NCBI GenBank assembly: GCA_016458225.1
Contig: JAEMGR010000001.1
Location: 496,001 to 560,000, forward strand
Length of the DNA stretch: 64,000 nt
Direction: 5' to 3'
Source: Myxococcaceae bacterium JPH2
GTDB lineage: Bacteria > Myxococcota > Myxococcia > Myxococcales > Myxococcaceae
Shown: positions 17,355-25,887 of the stretch, piece after piece
Layout of the letters: every line of letters begins with the position of its first letter
Numbering within the stretch: position 1 is the first letter of the stretch
Notes under the pieces: generated by a model
What the model was told of the DNA's origin: nothing
Database searches by the model: none
The model's input: the letters and a program-made list of their open reading frames with translations, nothing else
Program-made: the position numbers and the translations under genes

Positions 17355-18647
17355 TCAGGGTTGCGGGGTCTGGCCGAGGAGCCGGCCCATCATCTCGCGC
17401 GCCGCTCCGGCCTGGTCCGGCCGGACATACAGCCGGGTGAGGCGCACGGCGCCACTGTAGCGCTGGTAGAGCGGCGTGTAGCGCGCCACCTCCGTCAGTC
17501 GTCCCGTGGACATATCCAGGATGAACAGGCCCGGGTTGCCTCCCGCCGAGCCCACGTACTTGCTGAGCGTCCCCTGGGACTGGACGGTGTAGTGCTCGAA
17601 GCCCGAGCTGACCAGCGCGCTTCTCAGCACGTCCAGGTCATAGCCCGTGTCCCGCTCGGTGAACTGCGCCAGCAGCTTGAAGCCCTGGCGCGTGCTGATG
17701 CGCTCGGCCCACGGGTTGCGCGAGCGGCGCAGCGTGTACCAGAGCGCCGCGTCGTCGCAGAGCAGGAAGCCGTCCGGGTCGGCGGGAATCTCGAACTCGC
17801 CCGGCGACTCCTCGTAGTAGCGCCGCAGCATGTAGTCGAAGTTCACCGACGTGTGGTGCAGGTACACCGACACGAACATGTGGTAGCGGCTGAGCAGGAA
17901 GTCCTCGAACGCGAACGCCGCCGCGCGCGACAGCGCCAGCACCGCGCGCCCGTCCTTCACCGCCGGGTTCAGGTTGGAGACAATCCAATCCAGGTCGTAC
18001 CGGCCATAGTTCACGCCCGTGTAGAACGAGTCGCGAAGCAGGTAGTCCATCCGGTCCGCGTCCAGCTCACCGGACACGATGGCGCGCAACAGCGGGGTCC
18101 AGTCCACCCCCTGGTGCGTGAAGCCCGGGTCCTGCGGCGGACGAGCGCCGGTGATGAGCGCCACCACGGCCATGGGGGTGATGCCCACGGGACCGAACTC
18201 CCGTTCGATGATGGGCGTCAGCGAGCTGTCGAGGATGAGCTTGGCCGTGAAGTCCTCGTGCGTGGCCTGCTCGCCCTCCGCCACGGGGTCCAGCCAGGAC
18301 GGCAGGCGCAAGAGGGCACGCCGGGGCGCGATGCGCTCGGACGCGTGCGACAGCGGCATGTGGCCCAGGTCATGGCAGAGCACCGCCAGCCGCACGGCCG
18401 TGCAGAAGCGCTCCTTCACGTCCTCGGGGAGCGAGGAGCGCGCCGACACGGACGTGAACACTTTGGAGGCCACCGACATGGCGCCCAGGCAGTGCGCGTG
18501 GCGCGTATGGGTGGCCCCCGGGAACGCCAGGTCGCCGAAGCCGAGCTGCCGCACGTAGCGCAGCCGCTGGTAGAAGCGGCTGTCGATGACGGCCTTCTCC
18601 GAGTCGCTCACGGTGATGGTGCCGTGGATGGGGTCGCGGATCCGCAT
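17355..18647 (-). CDS. HD-domain phosphohydrolase (dNTPase/SAMHD1-like)
   Basis: The 430-residue protein starts MRIRDPIHGTITVS, characteristic of this family, and carries H52, the HD pair H92-D93 in LCHDLGHMPLSH, and a downstream DADRMDYLLRDSFYTGV segment that supplies the last metal aspartate. Such proteins hydrolyse dNTPs or related nucleotides; the exact substrate is not readable. The ATG at 18647 is preceded by GGAAGAGA. The gene heads a two-gene minus-strand unit with the NUDIX/MBL fusion, so both may act on nucleotides. It is divergent from the ATP-grasp gene. Confidence 0.9.
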   Translation of the reverse strand: MRIRDPIHGTITVSDSEKAVIDSRFYQRLRYVRQLGFGDLAFPGATHTRHAHCLGAMSVASKVFTSVSARSSLPEDVKERFCTAVRLAVLCHDLGHMPLSHASERIAPRRALLRLPSWLDPVAEGEQATHEDFTAKLILDSSLTPIIEREFGPVGITPMAVVALITGARPPQDPGFTHQGVDWTPLLRAIVSGELDADRMDYLLRDSFYTGVNYGRYDLDWIVSNLNPAVKDGRAVLALSRAAAFAFEDFLLSRYHMFVSVYLHHTSVNFDYMLRRYYEESPGEFEIPADPDGFLLCDDAALWYTLRRSRNPWAERISTRQGFKLLAQFTERDTGYDLDVLRSALVSSGFEHYTVQSQGTLSKYVGSAGGNPGLFILDMSTGRLTEVARYTPLYQRYSGAVRLTRLYVRPDQAGAAREMMGRLLGQTPQP

Positions 18648-18798
18648 GGTTCTCTTCCATACCCCGGGATACCTCCCCAGGAGGTGACCGACCGTACCGC
18701 ACACCTCGCCCGGAGGTAGCTCTGCCGGACGCCGACCGGCCGGGTGCGTGCGGGCTGTGAACGTCCCGGGGGACGTGCTAACCCTCCGGTCCCAACGA

Positions 18799-19899
18799 AT
18801 GCACATCGCCCTGTTGCACAATCGCGACCACGAACTCCTGGAGGATGACCCAGGACGGGAAGCCCGAGAGGACGTGGTCCGGGTCGCCGAGTCGCTGTCC
18901 GAGGCTTTGACTCACGCGGACGTCACAGCCGAGCCGCTCGCCATCGAAGGCGACCGCCTGGACTTCGTGGACACCCTGCGCCGCCTCCAGCCAGACCTGG
19001 TCGTCAACCTCTGCGAGTCATTGGCCGCGGACAGCCGGGGAGAGATGGCCGTCCCCTGCCTGCTGGACGCGCTCGGCCTGCCCTACACCGGCTCGTCCGC
19101 CCTGTCGCTGGGGCTGGCGCTGCACAAGCCCAAGGCGAAGGAGCTCTTGCGCGCGCACGGCGTGTCCACGCCCGCGTCCTGCGTCGTGCGTCGCCTGGAG
19201 GACGTGCTGGCGGTGGACCTGCCCTGGCCGCTCATCGTCAAGCCGTCCCGCGAGGACGCCAGCGTGGGCATGGACTTCGACTCGGTGGTGCATGACCGGG
19301 CGGCGCTCGCGCGCGCGTGCGAGGCCGTGCTGCGTACCTTCCACCAGCCCGCGCTCGTCGAGCAGTTCATTCCCGGGCGCGAGGTGTACGTGCCCCTGTT
19401 GGGCAATCATCCTCGCCAGGCCCTGCCCCTCACCGAGATCCACTTCGGTGACACGTTCCAGGACCGGCCCAACATCGTCTCCTACCGCGCCAAGTGGGAG
19501 GCGGACTCGCCCGAGTTCCGAGACTCCCCCACCGGCCCCTGCCAGCTCGACGCAGTGCAGGAAGCCCGGTGCGTGCAGGTCGCGCTGGAAGCATTTGCAG
19601 CGCTCGAGTGTCAGGACTATGGACGCGTGGACCTTCGGGTGTCGCCCGAGGGCATCCCCTACGTCATCGACATCAACCCCAACTGCGACCTCCATCCGAG
19701 CGCGGGCTTCGCCAAGGCGGCGGCGTCCGCCGGCATGGACTATCCCGCCCTGGCCTCGCGCCTCGTGGAGATCGCTCTCGAAAGGGCCCATGGACATCCG
19801 ACCCATCGCAGGAAAGGACCGGGAGCCGCTCGCCGCGCTGATCCGGCGAATCGAAACCTTCTCGCCGCTGGAGGTGGAGTGCGCCATCGAGCTGGTTGA
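18799..19899 (+). CDS. ATP-grasp ligase, D-alanine-D-alanine ligase-like
   Basis: The 366-residue protein has the ATP-grasp layout of Ddl-type enzymes: an N-terminal domain with PDLVVNLCES, GLPYTGSS, the ATP-binding lysine in WPLIVKPSREDASVG, VEQFIPGREVYV, and the metal-binding VIDINPNCDLHPSAGF. It joins a carboxylate to an amine with ATP. True Ddl is usually close to cell-division genes, and here the context is a GNAT acetyltransferase, so another peptide bond is plausible. The final 36 residues lie in sequence that also encodes the GNAT in another frame, are unlike the family, and may simply be read-through to the next stop. Confidence 0.85.
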   Translation: MHIALLHNRDHELLEDDPGREAREDVVRVAESLSEALTHADVTAEPLAIEGDRLDFVDTLRRLQPDLVVNLCESLAADSRGEMAVPCLLDALGLPYTGSSALSLGLALHKPKAKELLRAHGVSTPASCVVRRLEDVLAVDLPWPLIVKPSREDASVGMDFDSVVHDRAALARACEAVLRTFHQPALVEQFIPGREVYVPLLGNHPRQALPLTEIHFGDTFQDRPNIVSYRAKWEADSPEFRDSPTGPCQLDAVQEARCVQVALEAFAALECQDYGRVDLRVSPEGIPYVIDINPNCDLHPSAGFAKAAASAGMDYPALASRLVEIALERAHGHPTHRRKGPGAARRADPANRNLLAAGGGVRHRAG

Positions 19900-20257
19900 C
19901 CTGGCGCTCACGCCCAGCAACCGCGACTACTCCATCCTCGTCGCCGAGCGCGACGGACAGATCATCGGCTATATCTGCTACGGCCCCACGCCGATGACCG
20001 AGGGCACCTTCGACCTGTACTGGATTGCCTCCGCTCCGGAGGTCCGTGGACAGGGCGTGGGCGCCGCGCTGGTGTCTGGCATGGAGGGCGACCTGCGCCG
20101 CCACCGCGCGCGCATCATCCGCGTGGAGACGAGCGCCACGGAGGCCTACGGCCCCACCCGTGGCTTCTACGCCGCCATGAAGTACGGCGAGGAGGCGCGC
20201 TTCCGCGACTTCTACAAGGTGGGCGACGACCTCATCATCCTGTCCAAGCGCCTGTAG
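19790..20257 (+). CDS. GNAT-family N-acetyltransferase
   Basis: The 155-residue protein begins MDIRPIAGKDREPLAAL, a normal GNAT start, and has the acetyl-CoA motif VRGQGVGAALV near residues 87-97 followed by FYAAMKYGEEARFRDFYK. The ATG lies inside the 3' end of the ATP-grasp gene, giving a 110-nt overlap in a different frame, with an AAAGG ribosome-binding site just upstream. The pair is very probably translationally coupled. Substrate unknown; the partner ligase suggests a small amine or peptide. Confidence 0.88.
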   Translation: MDIRPIAGKDREPLAALIRRIETFSPLEVECAIELVDLALTPSNRDYSILVAERDGQIIGYICYGPTPMTEGTFDLYWIASAPEVRGQGVGAALVSGMEGDLRRHRARIIRVETSATEAYGPTRGFYAAMKYGEEARFRDFYKVGDDLIILSKRL

Positions 20258-20305
20258 CCCACGCGCCACCCACCATCACCTTCCGGCCCACGCTCGGGAG
20301 GAGGG

Positions 20306-21817
20306 ATGCCCCTCGTGAACCGCTCGACTCCGCTCACCCTCCTGTGCCTGGGCACCCTCGCCCTCGGGGCTCCGCTCGTCGCTCGGGCGGCCCCGACGCA
20401 GCCTGCCGCCAAGGCCGCGGCGCCCGCGCCCAAGGCTGAAGCCGTCTCGGACGTGCTGAAGGTCCCGCGCCCCAAGGGGGGCGAGTTCTTTGGCCTGTAC
20501 CTGATGGACAAGAAGGTGGGCTGGCTCTTCACGGACATCTCGGCCCAGCCGGGCGGCAAGGTAAAGAGCGTCAACGAGCTGGTCTTCAAGGCGCAGGTGG
20601 GCACCCGCGTCTCCGAGCGCGTGCACCGCGAGGAGCGCGTGTATGAGGCGAAGCCGGGCGGGCGCCTCGTGTCCTTCACCACCACGCAGCGCGGAGACGG
20701 TGGCGACCAGGTGCTGCAGGGCACCGTGACGGCGGACGGGATGCGCGTGGTGCGCAAGCGCCCCGGCCTGCCGGACGAATTGCTCAAGGCCCTGCCCGCG
20801 CCCAAGGAGACGGTGGAGGACGCGGACCAGGCGCGCGTGGCGCTGCTGCGCGGCGCCAAGGTGGAGGGGCTCGCGCTCGACGGCACCGACCTGGAGAGCT
20901 ACCGCACCGTCACCACGGTGGAGCCGGCCACGGAGCAGGTGCTGGGCGGTGTGAAGGTGAAGCTCTCCAAGGTCAGCACGCTCTCCGACAAGGAGAAGGT
21001 CCCGGTGGTGGAGTTCATCAGCCCCGAGGGGAAGCTGGTGCGCGTGGACTTTGGCCAGACCATGCAGGCGCGCGCCGAGCCCGAGGCCGTCGCCAAGCGG
21101 CTGGACCTGGTGGAGGTGTTCGGCCTCACGCGCATCGTGCTGCCGCGCGAGCTGCCGCCCGAGGCGTCCATCGTCCCCGGCAAGGCGACCCTGGTGATGA
21201 AGGGCCTGCCAGAGAAGTTCCAGGTGGACACCTACCGCCAGAAGTACAAGCGGCTGCCGGATGGTCAGGTGGAGGTGACGCTGCTCGCCACGCAGCCGGC
21301 GAACCAGACGCGCAAGCCGCGTCCCCTCGCGGACCCTGAAGGCGGCGCCAACCTCAAGTCCACGCTCGCGGTGGAGAGCGAGGCGCCGGCCATCCGCGCG
21401 CAGGCGCAGGAGCTGGTGGGCACGGAGAAGGACGCGTACACGGCCGCGCGCCTCATCAACACGTGGGTCTACAAGACGCTGCGCAAGGACTACGGCGCCA
21501 GCGCGGACCGCGCCACGGACGTGCTGCGCCAGAAGAAGGGCGACTGCACCGAGCACTCGCTGTTGGCCGTGGCCCTGATGCGCGCCGCCGGCATCCCCGC
21601 CCGCCGCGTGGATGGCGTCATCTACATGGTGAACGCGGACGGCGTGCCCGCGCTGTACTGGCACGAATGGGTGGAGGCCTACGTGGGCGAGTGGACCCAG
21701 CTGGACCCCACCTTCAATCAGTCGGTGGCCGAGGCCACACACTTCGCCGTGGGCCAGGAAGGAAACGCCGAAATCACGCCATTGATTGGCGCGCTGCAGG
21801 TCACCGCGGTGAAATGA
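20306..21817 (+). CDS. secreted transglutaminase-like protein
   Basis: The 503-residue protein has a signal peptide (about residues 1-28), an Ala/Pro linker, a beta-rich middle and a C-terminal transglutaminase-like domain. The catalytic triad is C414 in KKGDCTEHS, H453 in YWHEWVEAY and D467 in QLDPTFNQ. In bacteria this fold serves as a protease or an amide-forming/cleaving enzyme; here it would act in the periplasm. A very strong ribosome-binding site (GGGAGGAGGG) precedes the ATG. The gene is 48 nt after the GNAT gene and is followed by an intrinsic terminator, so it probably ends that transcript. Confidence 0.88.
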   Translation: MPLVNRSTPLTLLCLGTLALGAPLVARAAPTQPAAKAAAPAPKAEAVSDVLKVPRPKGGEFFGLYLMDKKVGWLFTDISAQPGGKVKSVNELVFKAQVGTRVSERVHREERVYEAKPGGRLVSFTTTQRGDGGDQVLQGTVTADGMRVVRKRPGLPDELLKALPAPKETVEDADQARVALLRGAKVEGLALDGTDLESYRTVTTVEPATEQVLGGVKVKLSKVSTLSDKEKVPVVEFISPEGKLVRVDFGQTMQARAEPEAVAKRLDLVEVFGLTRIVLPRELPPEASIVPGKATLVMKGLPEKFQVDTYRQKYKRLPDGQVEVTLLATQPANQTRKPRPLADPEGGANLKSTLAVESEAPAIRAQAQELVGTEKDAYTAARLINTWVYKTLRKDYGASADRATDVLRQKKGDCTEHSLLAVALMRAAGIPARRVDGVIYMVNADGVPALYWHEWVEAYVGEWTQLDPTFNQSVAEATHFAVGQEGNAEITPLIGALQVTAVK

Positions 21818-21867
21818 GTTTCGCGTTTTCCGCTTGGCAACGTGTTGAATCCTGAACTATGGACCCG

Positions 21868-21892
21868 CCCCCTCTACACAAGAGGGGGTTTT
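21868..21892 (+). terminator. intrinsic terminator after the transglutaminase-like gene
   Basis: A perfect 8-bp stem (CCCCCTCT with AGAGGGGG), a 5-nt loop ACACA and a following TTTT form a textbook rho-independent terminator 50 bp after the transglutaminase stop. Its right arm, AGAGGGGG, is also the only purine-rich stretch before the next start codon, so the hairpin may also mask that ribosome-binding site. Confidence 0.75.
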
Positions 21893-21899
21893 GGGTTTC

Positions 21900-23159
21900 A
21901 TGAAGAATTTCAAGAAGGCATGTGTGGTGTTCTCGATGGTGGCGGCCGCCGGTTGCTCCAACGGGAACGAGGGTCGCATCGTCGGCTTCCTGGTGGATGG
22001 TCAGACGGGTCAGCGCCTGAACTGGTTCAAGGCGGAGGACTCGAAGAACAACATCGGCAAGGACGAGGACAGCAAGTCCCAGGTCTACGCGGTGGTGGAC
22101 GGCGAGTTCGTCGCGGCCAAGCCCTGCGGCAAGGGCGACCTGAACAAGAGCAATGCCATCGAGGCGGACGGCTGCTTCCAGATTGACGGCATCCCGCTGG
22201 GCCAGTCCGTGCCGGTGTTCGCGCAGGGCGCGGGCTACGAGCGCTTCCACGGCATCGTGGACTACCCCCAGTGGTCGAACGACTACGACCACGACAAGGC
22301 GCAGTACGTGGGCAACATCCGCGTGTTCCCCACGGGCTACGCGGTCGACTATCGCTTCCAGGTGAACTACGCCGGTCGCGGCGTCCCGGACACGAAGGTC
22401 AACTGCCAGTACCTGCAGAACTTCTCCAACTCGCTGGAGACGTCGGGCTCGCGGTTCATCACCCCGATGTCCACGGGCAGCACGACGCTGAGCGCCACCA
22501 CGGACGCCAACGGCGTGGCCACGCTCCCGGGCGCGCAGCTCGTCAACGGCGCGACGTACCACTGCGAGGCCGTGATGAACCAGGCGTTCGACGGCCGCGT
22601 GCTGTCGGGCGAGACCAACATCGTCGCGGGCGTCTCCGCGGCGGACCAGGCGCTGAGCCTCGGCACGGGCAACGGCACGCCGGACCAGACGCTCTACGCC
22701 GTGTCCTCCAACGCGGACTACGCGGACGCGCTGCTGGGCGCCAATGGCAAGCTCGTCATCACCTTCAACCGCCCCATTGAGATCGCCGCCCGCACGGCGG
22801 ACTGCCAGGTGGCCCTGCTGAGCGAGCCGGACACGGACCGCGACACGCAGACCGGCCGCCTGGTGACGGACGTCACGGGCAACAGCGCCTCGGAGTCTGT
22901 CTCCGCGGACGTGTCCGCGGACGGCCTCACGCTGACCCTCGGCTTCAAGGTCGAGCAGCCGCTGGACACGGGCGACCTGGGCACGACGGTGCTCTTCTCG
23001 GGCATCCTGGTGCACCCGCGTGGCGCCACGGACGGCGTGCAGACGCGCTACATCGGCGGCCTGGGCCTGTGCCAGCCGTTCGACGTCCCGTACACCAACG
23101 CGCAGGTCCTGCGCAGCGTGCGCGCGGGCGTGCAGCCGAGCGCCATCCGCCTGTTCTAA
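21900..23159 (+). CDS. lipoprotein of unknown function with Ig-like repeats
   Basis: I do not recognise this 419-residue lipoprotein. The signal peptide ends at C19 (AAAGC). The N-terminal part has paired cysteines (CGKGD, DGCFQ) and a carboxypeptidase-regulatory-like segment (GRIVGFLVDGQTGQRL). The rest is Thr/Ser/Asp-rich beta-sandwich-like sequence with ATTDANGVATLPGA, a typical Ig-like (Big) pattern. The ATG at 21900 gives the lipoprotein signal; a TTG at 21891 is possible. The start sits just behind a hairpin. Probably an outer-surface protein. It ends in a GC-rich hairpin shared with the convergent gene. Confidence 0.8.
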   Translation: MKNFKKACVVFSMVAAAGCSNGNEGRIVGFLVDGQTGQRLNWFKAEDSKNNIGKDEDSKSQVYAVVDGEFVAAKPCGKGDLNKSNAIEADGCFQIDGIPLGQSVPVFAQGAGYERFHGIVDYPQWSNDYDHDKAQYVGNIRVFPTGYAVDYRFQVNYAGRGVPDTKVNCQYLQNFSNSLETSGSRFITPMSTGSTTLSATTDANGVATLPGAQLVNGATYHCEAVMNQAFDGRVLSGETNIVAGVSAADQALSLGTGNGTPDQTLYAVSSNADYADALLGANGKLVITFNRPIEIAARTADCQVALLSEPDTDRDTQTGRLVTDVTGNSASESVSADVSADGLTLTLGFKVEQPLDTGDLGTTVLFSGILVHPRGATDGVQTRYIGGLGLCQPFDVPYTNAQVLRSVRAGVQPSAIRLF

Positions 23160-23185
23160 GCCGTACCGTCTGACGTGAAGTCCCT

Positions 23186-23221
23186 GGGGCGCGTGGGCCA
23201 GAAGCAAGGCCCCCGCGCCCC
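23186..23221. terminator. GC-rich hairpin between convergent lipoprotein genes
   Basis: GGGGCGCGTGGGCC and GGCCCCCGCGCCCC pair over 14 bp with one mismatch and an 8-nt loop. It lies about 26 bp after one stop and 54 bp from the opposing stop, a good position for a bidirectional terminator. The T-tract is weak (TCGTCTGTCT), so it may rely on the strong stem. Confidence 0.6.
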
Positions 23222-23275
23222 TCGTCTGTCTGGGGTCAGAGTGAGCGCACCTCCCTTGGAAGTCACGGCTGGAGG

Positions 23276-23956
23276 TCACGGCTTGATAAAGACTCCAATC
23301 TTCACCTGCGACTCGCCGCGACCCGGCAATTGGATGGCCAGCATCTCCCGCGCGTTCTCTCGCACTTCCACGCGCTGATCGTCCGAGAGAAACAGGGTGA
23401 TTCGCATCCCGTGCACCAACGACCTCTCCAGCTTCATCCGGGAGGGTGTCTCACTCGGGTCGCGCTCCTCGGCCTCCACCGGCTCCAGGCGCGCTCGGGA
23501 AAGAAACCAAGTCAGCATCAAGTCCGCAGGAGGCGCCTGGCCGGAATGCACGGACCGGAGAATCACCTGCGCCTCCTCTCGCGCATCGTCTTGCGCCTCC
23601 TTGCGGTAGATGTTCGAGCCGGAGAACGACCCACCGCCAGCGCGCAGGTAGAGCACCTGGAGCTGCTCCTGAGCGGGCCCACCCTCCTTCGGCGCGGTGA
23701 GAACACCGCCCAGCATCACCCGCTGCTTGGAGAGGGTGACAGGCGTGGCCTGGATGAAGCGGTTGAGCGCGGCGCAGTAATCCTTCACCGTCTCCGCGCG
23801 GCAATCCAAGGTGCTCTTCACGTCCGCAATCACCTGCGCGGAGGTGTGCCGCGAACTCGGAGGGATGCGACCCGGGCCCGCGTCCGTCGCACAGCCAGAC
23901 GAAGAGACAAGACAGACGGCTCCCGCGACGACAATGCCATACAGACGAAGTAGCAC
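23276..23956 (-). CDS. lipoprotein of unknown function
   Basis: A 226-residue protein with a lipoprotein signal (lipobox SSSGC, C22) and otherwise unfamiliar sequence. A pair of cysteines (LDCRAETVKDYC) lies in an N-terminal helix, and the rest is mixed alpha/beta with a charged C-terminus ending GVFIKP. The GTG at 23956 is chosen because it gives the signal peptide, with GAGG about 10 nt upstream; a longer open frame upstream lacks any signal. Another lipoprotein gene lies upstream on the same strand, 207 bp away. No function can be proposed. Confidence 0.75.
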   Translation of the reverse strand: MLLRLYGIVVAGAVCLVSSSGCATDAGPGRIPPSSRHTSAQVIADVKSTLDCRAETVKDYCAALNRFIQATPVTLSKQRVMLGGVLTAPKEGGPAQEQLQVLYLRAGGGSFSGSNIYRKEAQDDAREEAQVILRSVHSGQAPPADLMLTWFLSRARLEPVEAEERDPSETPSRMKLERSLVHGMRITLFLSDDQRVEVRENAREMLAIQLPGRGESQVKIGVFIKP

Positions 23957-24097
23957 GGAGAAGGGTCCTCGACCTTTCCTCGCGAGTGGGCGCGGAGACT
24001 CGCTTCTCCATTCCCTCTCACGGCGGTGGGTGCGAAAGCGCACGCCTCCGTGCGTAGCATTTCCTGGGCCGAGCCTTGTCCCAGCCCCTGCGCGACT

Positions 24098-24147
24098 CAG
24101 CCGTGTGCAGGGGCGTGCCAGGGTTGGCGCATCCGTGCACACGGCTG
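24098..24147. repeat. 12-bp perfect inverted repeat after the heme lipoprotein gene
   Basis: CAGCCGTGTGCA and TGCACACGGCTG flank a 26-nt spacer, beginning about 17 nt after the stop of the minus-strand heme lipoprotein gene. It could fold in the 3' untranslated RNA as a terminator or stability element; there is no T-tract. The remainder of the 207-bp gap shows nothing I recognise. Confidence 0.55.
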
Positions 24148-24163
24148 CACGCGTGCGGGTGAC

Positions 24164-25717
24164 TCAGGGCGAGCAGTCGCCCGCGCCCTCCAAGCTGTAG
24201 CGCGCGGAGAGATAGGCGCGCGCGCCGCCGTTCCAGAAGCGGCGCAGCGTGTGCTCCGCGTGCGGCATCAGGTGATTGGCATTGCAGGCGATGTCCAGCG
24301 AGACATCGCTCGGGCTGTCCAGGTCGAACGTGGCGGCCGCGGCCGTCATGTGGCAGCCCCGGCAGTAAGGCTTCACCACGCCCTCATACATCGTCCGGTC
24401 CGAGTTGTTGGTGTCCCAGTCCGGCGGGATGAAGCGGTTGGTGGGCGCGAGGGTCGTGCCCACCGTGGGCAGCACGCCGCCATACATTCCCTTGAGGAAC
24501 TGGCTCGTGGCGGTCGTCATGGGCGTCAGCGCGACCAGCGCATTGAGCTGCCCGAAAGTGTCCTCCTGCGCGGCCTGGGTGAAGCCCGCGTCGGTCGAGT
24601 AGAGGAACGAGTACAGGTCGAACGGGAGGAAGCGCGCGCCCGCCACGGTGGGAATGCCCGCGTTGGCCACACCACCGGGGTTCACGGTGACGCTGGAGTT
24701 GATGCCGTGGCACGTCAGGCAGTTCGACGGCACGGACTTGTGCTGGCCCGTCGAGTCGAGCTGCGCGTTCGTGGCCAGGTTGTCCGCCGCGTCGTACACC
24801 ATGAAGCTCACGGCGTCCGAACCCGCCGCGGGGTTGTACACCATGGCCACCGTGGCGAACTGGGTGTGATTGCTGTTGGTGGACGCGGTGGCGAGCGCCA
24901 GGGCGGACGCGGGGGTCGCCGGGAAGCTGGGCGTCTGCGACGCGTTCCCGAAGTTCTTCACGTAGCAGGCGATGACCGCGCCGTCCTTCCGGCAGTGCAT
25001 CTGGCGCCCGAAGCCGAGGTCCGCTTCGTTGTAGTACGAGGCGACGTGCTCGCCCGACGCGAAGTGGTACTTGCTGATGAAGGCGGGCAGCGTGGCCGGC
25101 GCGGCGATGGCCGTGTAGTAGTTCTTGGTCTGCTGGGTCGACAGGTCCGGATGGCTGTTGATGACCGTCCCCAGGAAGTCGAAGTTCCCACCCACCGGGT
25201 TGTTCAAGGTGGAGACAATGGCCAGGGGCCCGAGCTGTGACGCGCACTTCGTCCCGATGGCCGACCACGCCTCGGTGGAGTGGTCATCGAAGCAGTTCGA
25301 GTACGTCGCCTCGTCGAAGATGGTGAGAATCTTGTCGCCCGTCGGGTCGTGCGCCACGGCGCGCAGCCGGGCAATCTTCCCCGCGGGCCAACGCAGCGCC
25401 TCGGTCGCGGTGGGCGACGCGGGCACCGGCGTAATCGTGCCGGACCACGCGTACAGCGGATCCTCCGAGTTCCAGTGCAACTCCGTGGTGCCGCTCACTG
25501 TCGATCCAATCGTCACCCAATTGGTGTCCACGCCGGATGGCAGCGACGGCTGCTTCAAGACCTGAAGGTCAATGGGAATCGAGGGCTTCGGGTAGAAGCC
25601 TTTCATGGTGACGGACTTGCCCTTCACGGCACCGGAGAATGCGGTGCCGTTGAGCGGATCCGTGGTGCATCCCAATCCCAGGACGAATGTCAGTACGGCG
25701 ATGACCTGCAAGCGCAT
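24164..25717 (-). CDS. lipoprotein with two CxxCH heme-binding motifs
   Basis: The 517-residue protein has a lipoprotein signal (lipobox LGLGC, C17), so it is likely outer-membrane anchored. Two c-type heme sites are visible, CLTCH at 333-337 and CRGCH at 452-456, in the C-terminal half. The N-terminal half is beta-rich with paired cysteines (NCFDDH, CAS; HC, ACY). Without other known domains its role is open: electron transfer at the cell surface or a peroxidase-like activity are options. GGAGGG lies upstream of the ATG. It is divergent from another heme lipoprotein gene across 170 bp, suggesting shared control. Confidence 0.85.
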   Translation of the reverse strand: MRLQVIAVLTFVLGLGCTTDPLNGTAFSGAVKGKSVTMKGFYPKPSIPIDLQVLKQPSLPSGVDTNWVTIGSTVSGTTELHWNSEDPLYAWSGTITPVPASPTATEALRWPAGKIARLRAVAHDPTGDKILTIFDEATYSNCFDDHSTEAWSAIGTKCASQLGPLAIVSTLNNPVGGNFDFLGTVINSHPDLSTQQTKNYYTAIAAPATLPAFISKYHFASGEHVASYYNEADLGFGRQMHCRKDGAVIACYVKNFGNASQTPSFPATPASALALATASTNSNHTQFATVAMVYNPAAGSDAVSFMVYDAADNLATNAQLDSTGQHKSVPSNCLTCHGINSSVTVNPGGVANAGIPTVAGARFLPFDLYSFLYSTDAGFTQAAQEDTFGQLNALVALTPMTTATSQFLKGMYGGVLPTVGTTLAPTNRFIPPDWDTNNSDRTMYEGVVKPYCRGCHMTAAAATFDLDSPSDVSLDIACNANHLMPHAEHTLRRFWNGGARAYLSARYSLEGAGDCSP

Positions 25718-25887
25718 GGCGCGGTTCCCTCCCCACCCCTGAACGCTCTTCGCCCGAAATCTTCCTCACCCGCGCGGGTTCAATCCCGTCGTGCCCCTCG
25801 CGAGGTCTCCGTCTCCGTGTCACAACTCCGCTTTTCCCCACTTTTCTGCATGCGCGGGAGTGCGTCCGGCGTTAATGAGCGCGGACC

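Noticed and set aside
15734-17440. 568-codon plus-strand open frame
   Set aside because: Antisense to the NUDIX-MBL gene, whose catalytic motifs are intact on the other strand.
19780-19800. GGGCCCA slippery heptamer as a programmed frameshift between the ATP-grasp and GNAT genes
   Set aside because: The heptamer is not in the reading phase needed for -1 slippage from the ligase frame, and the GNAT has its own ATG and ribosome-binding site.
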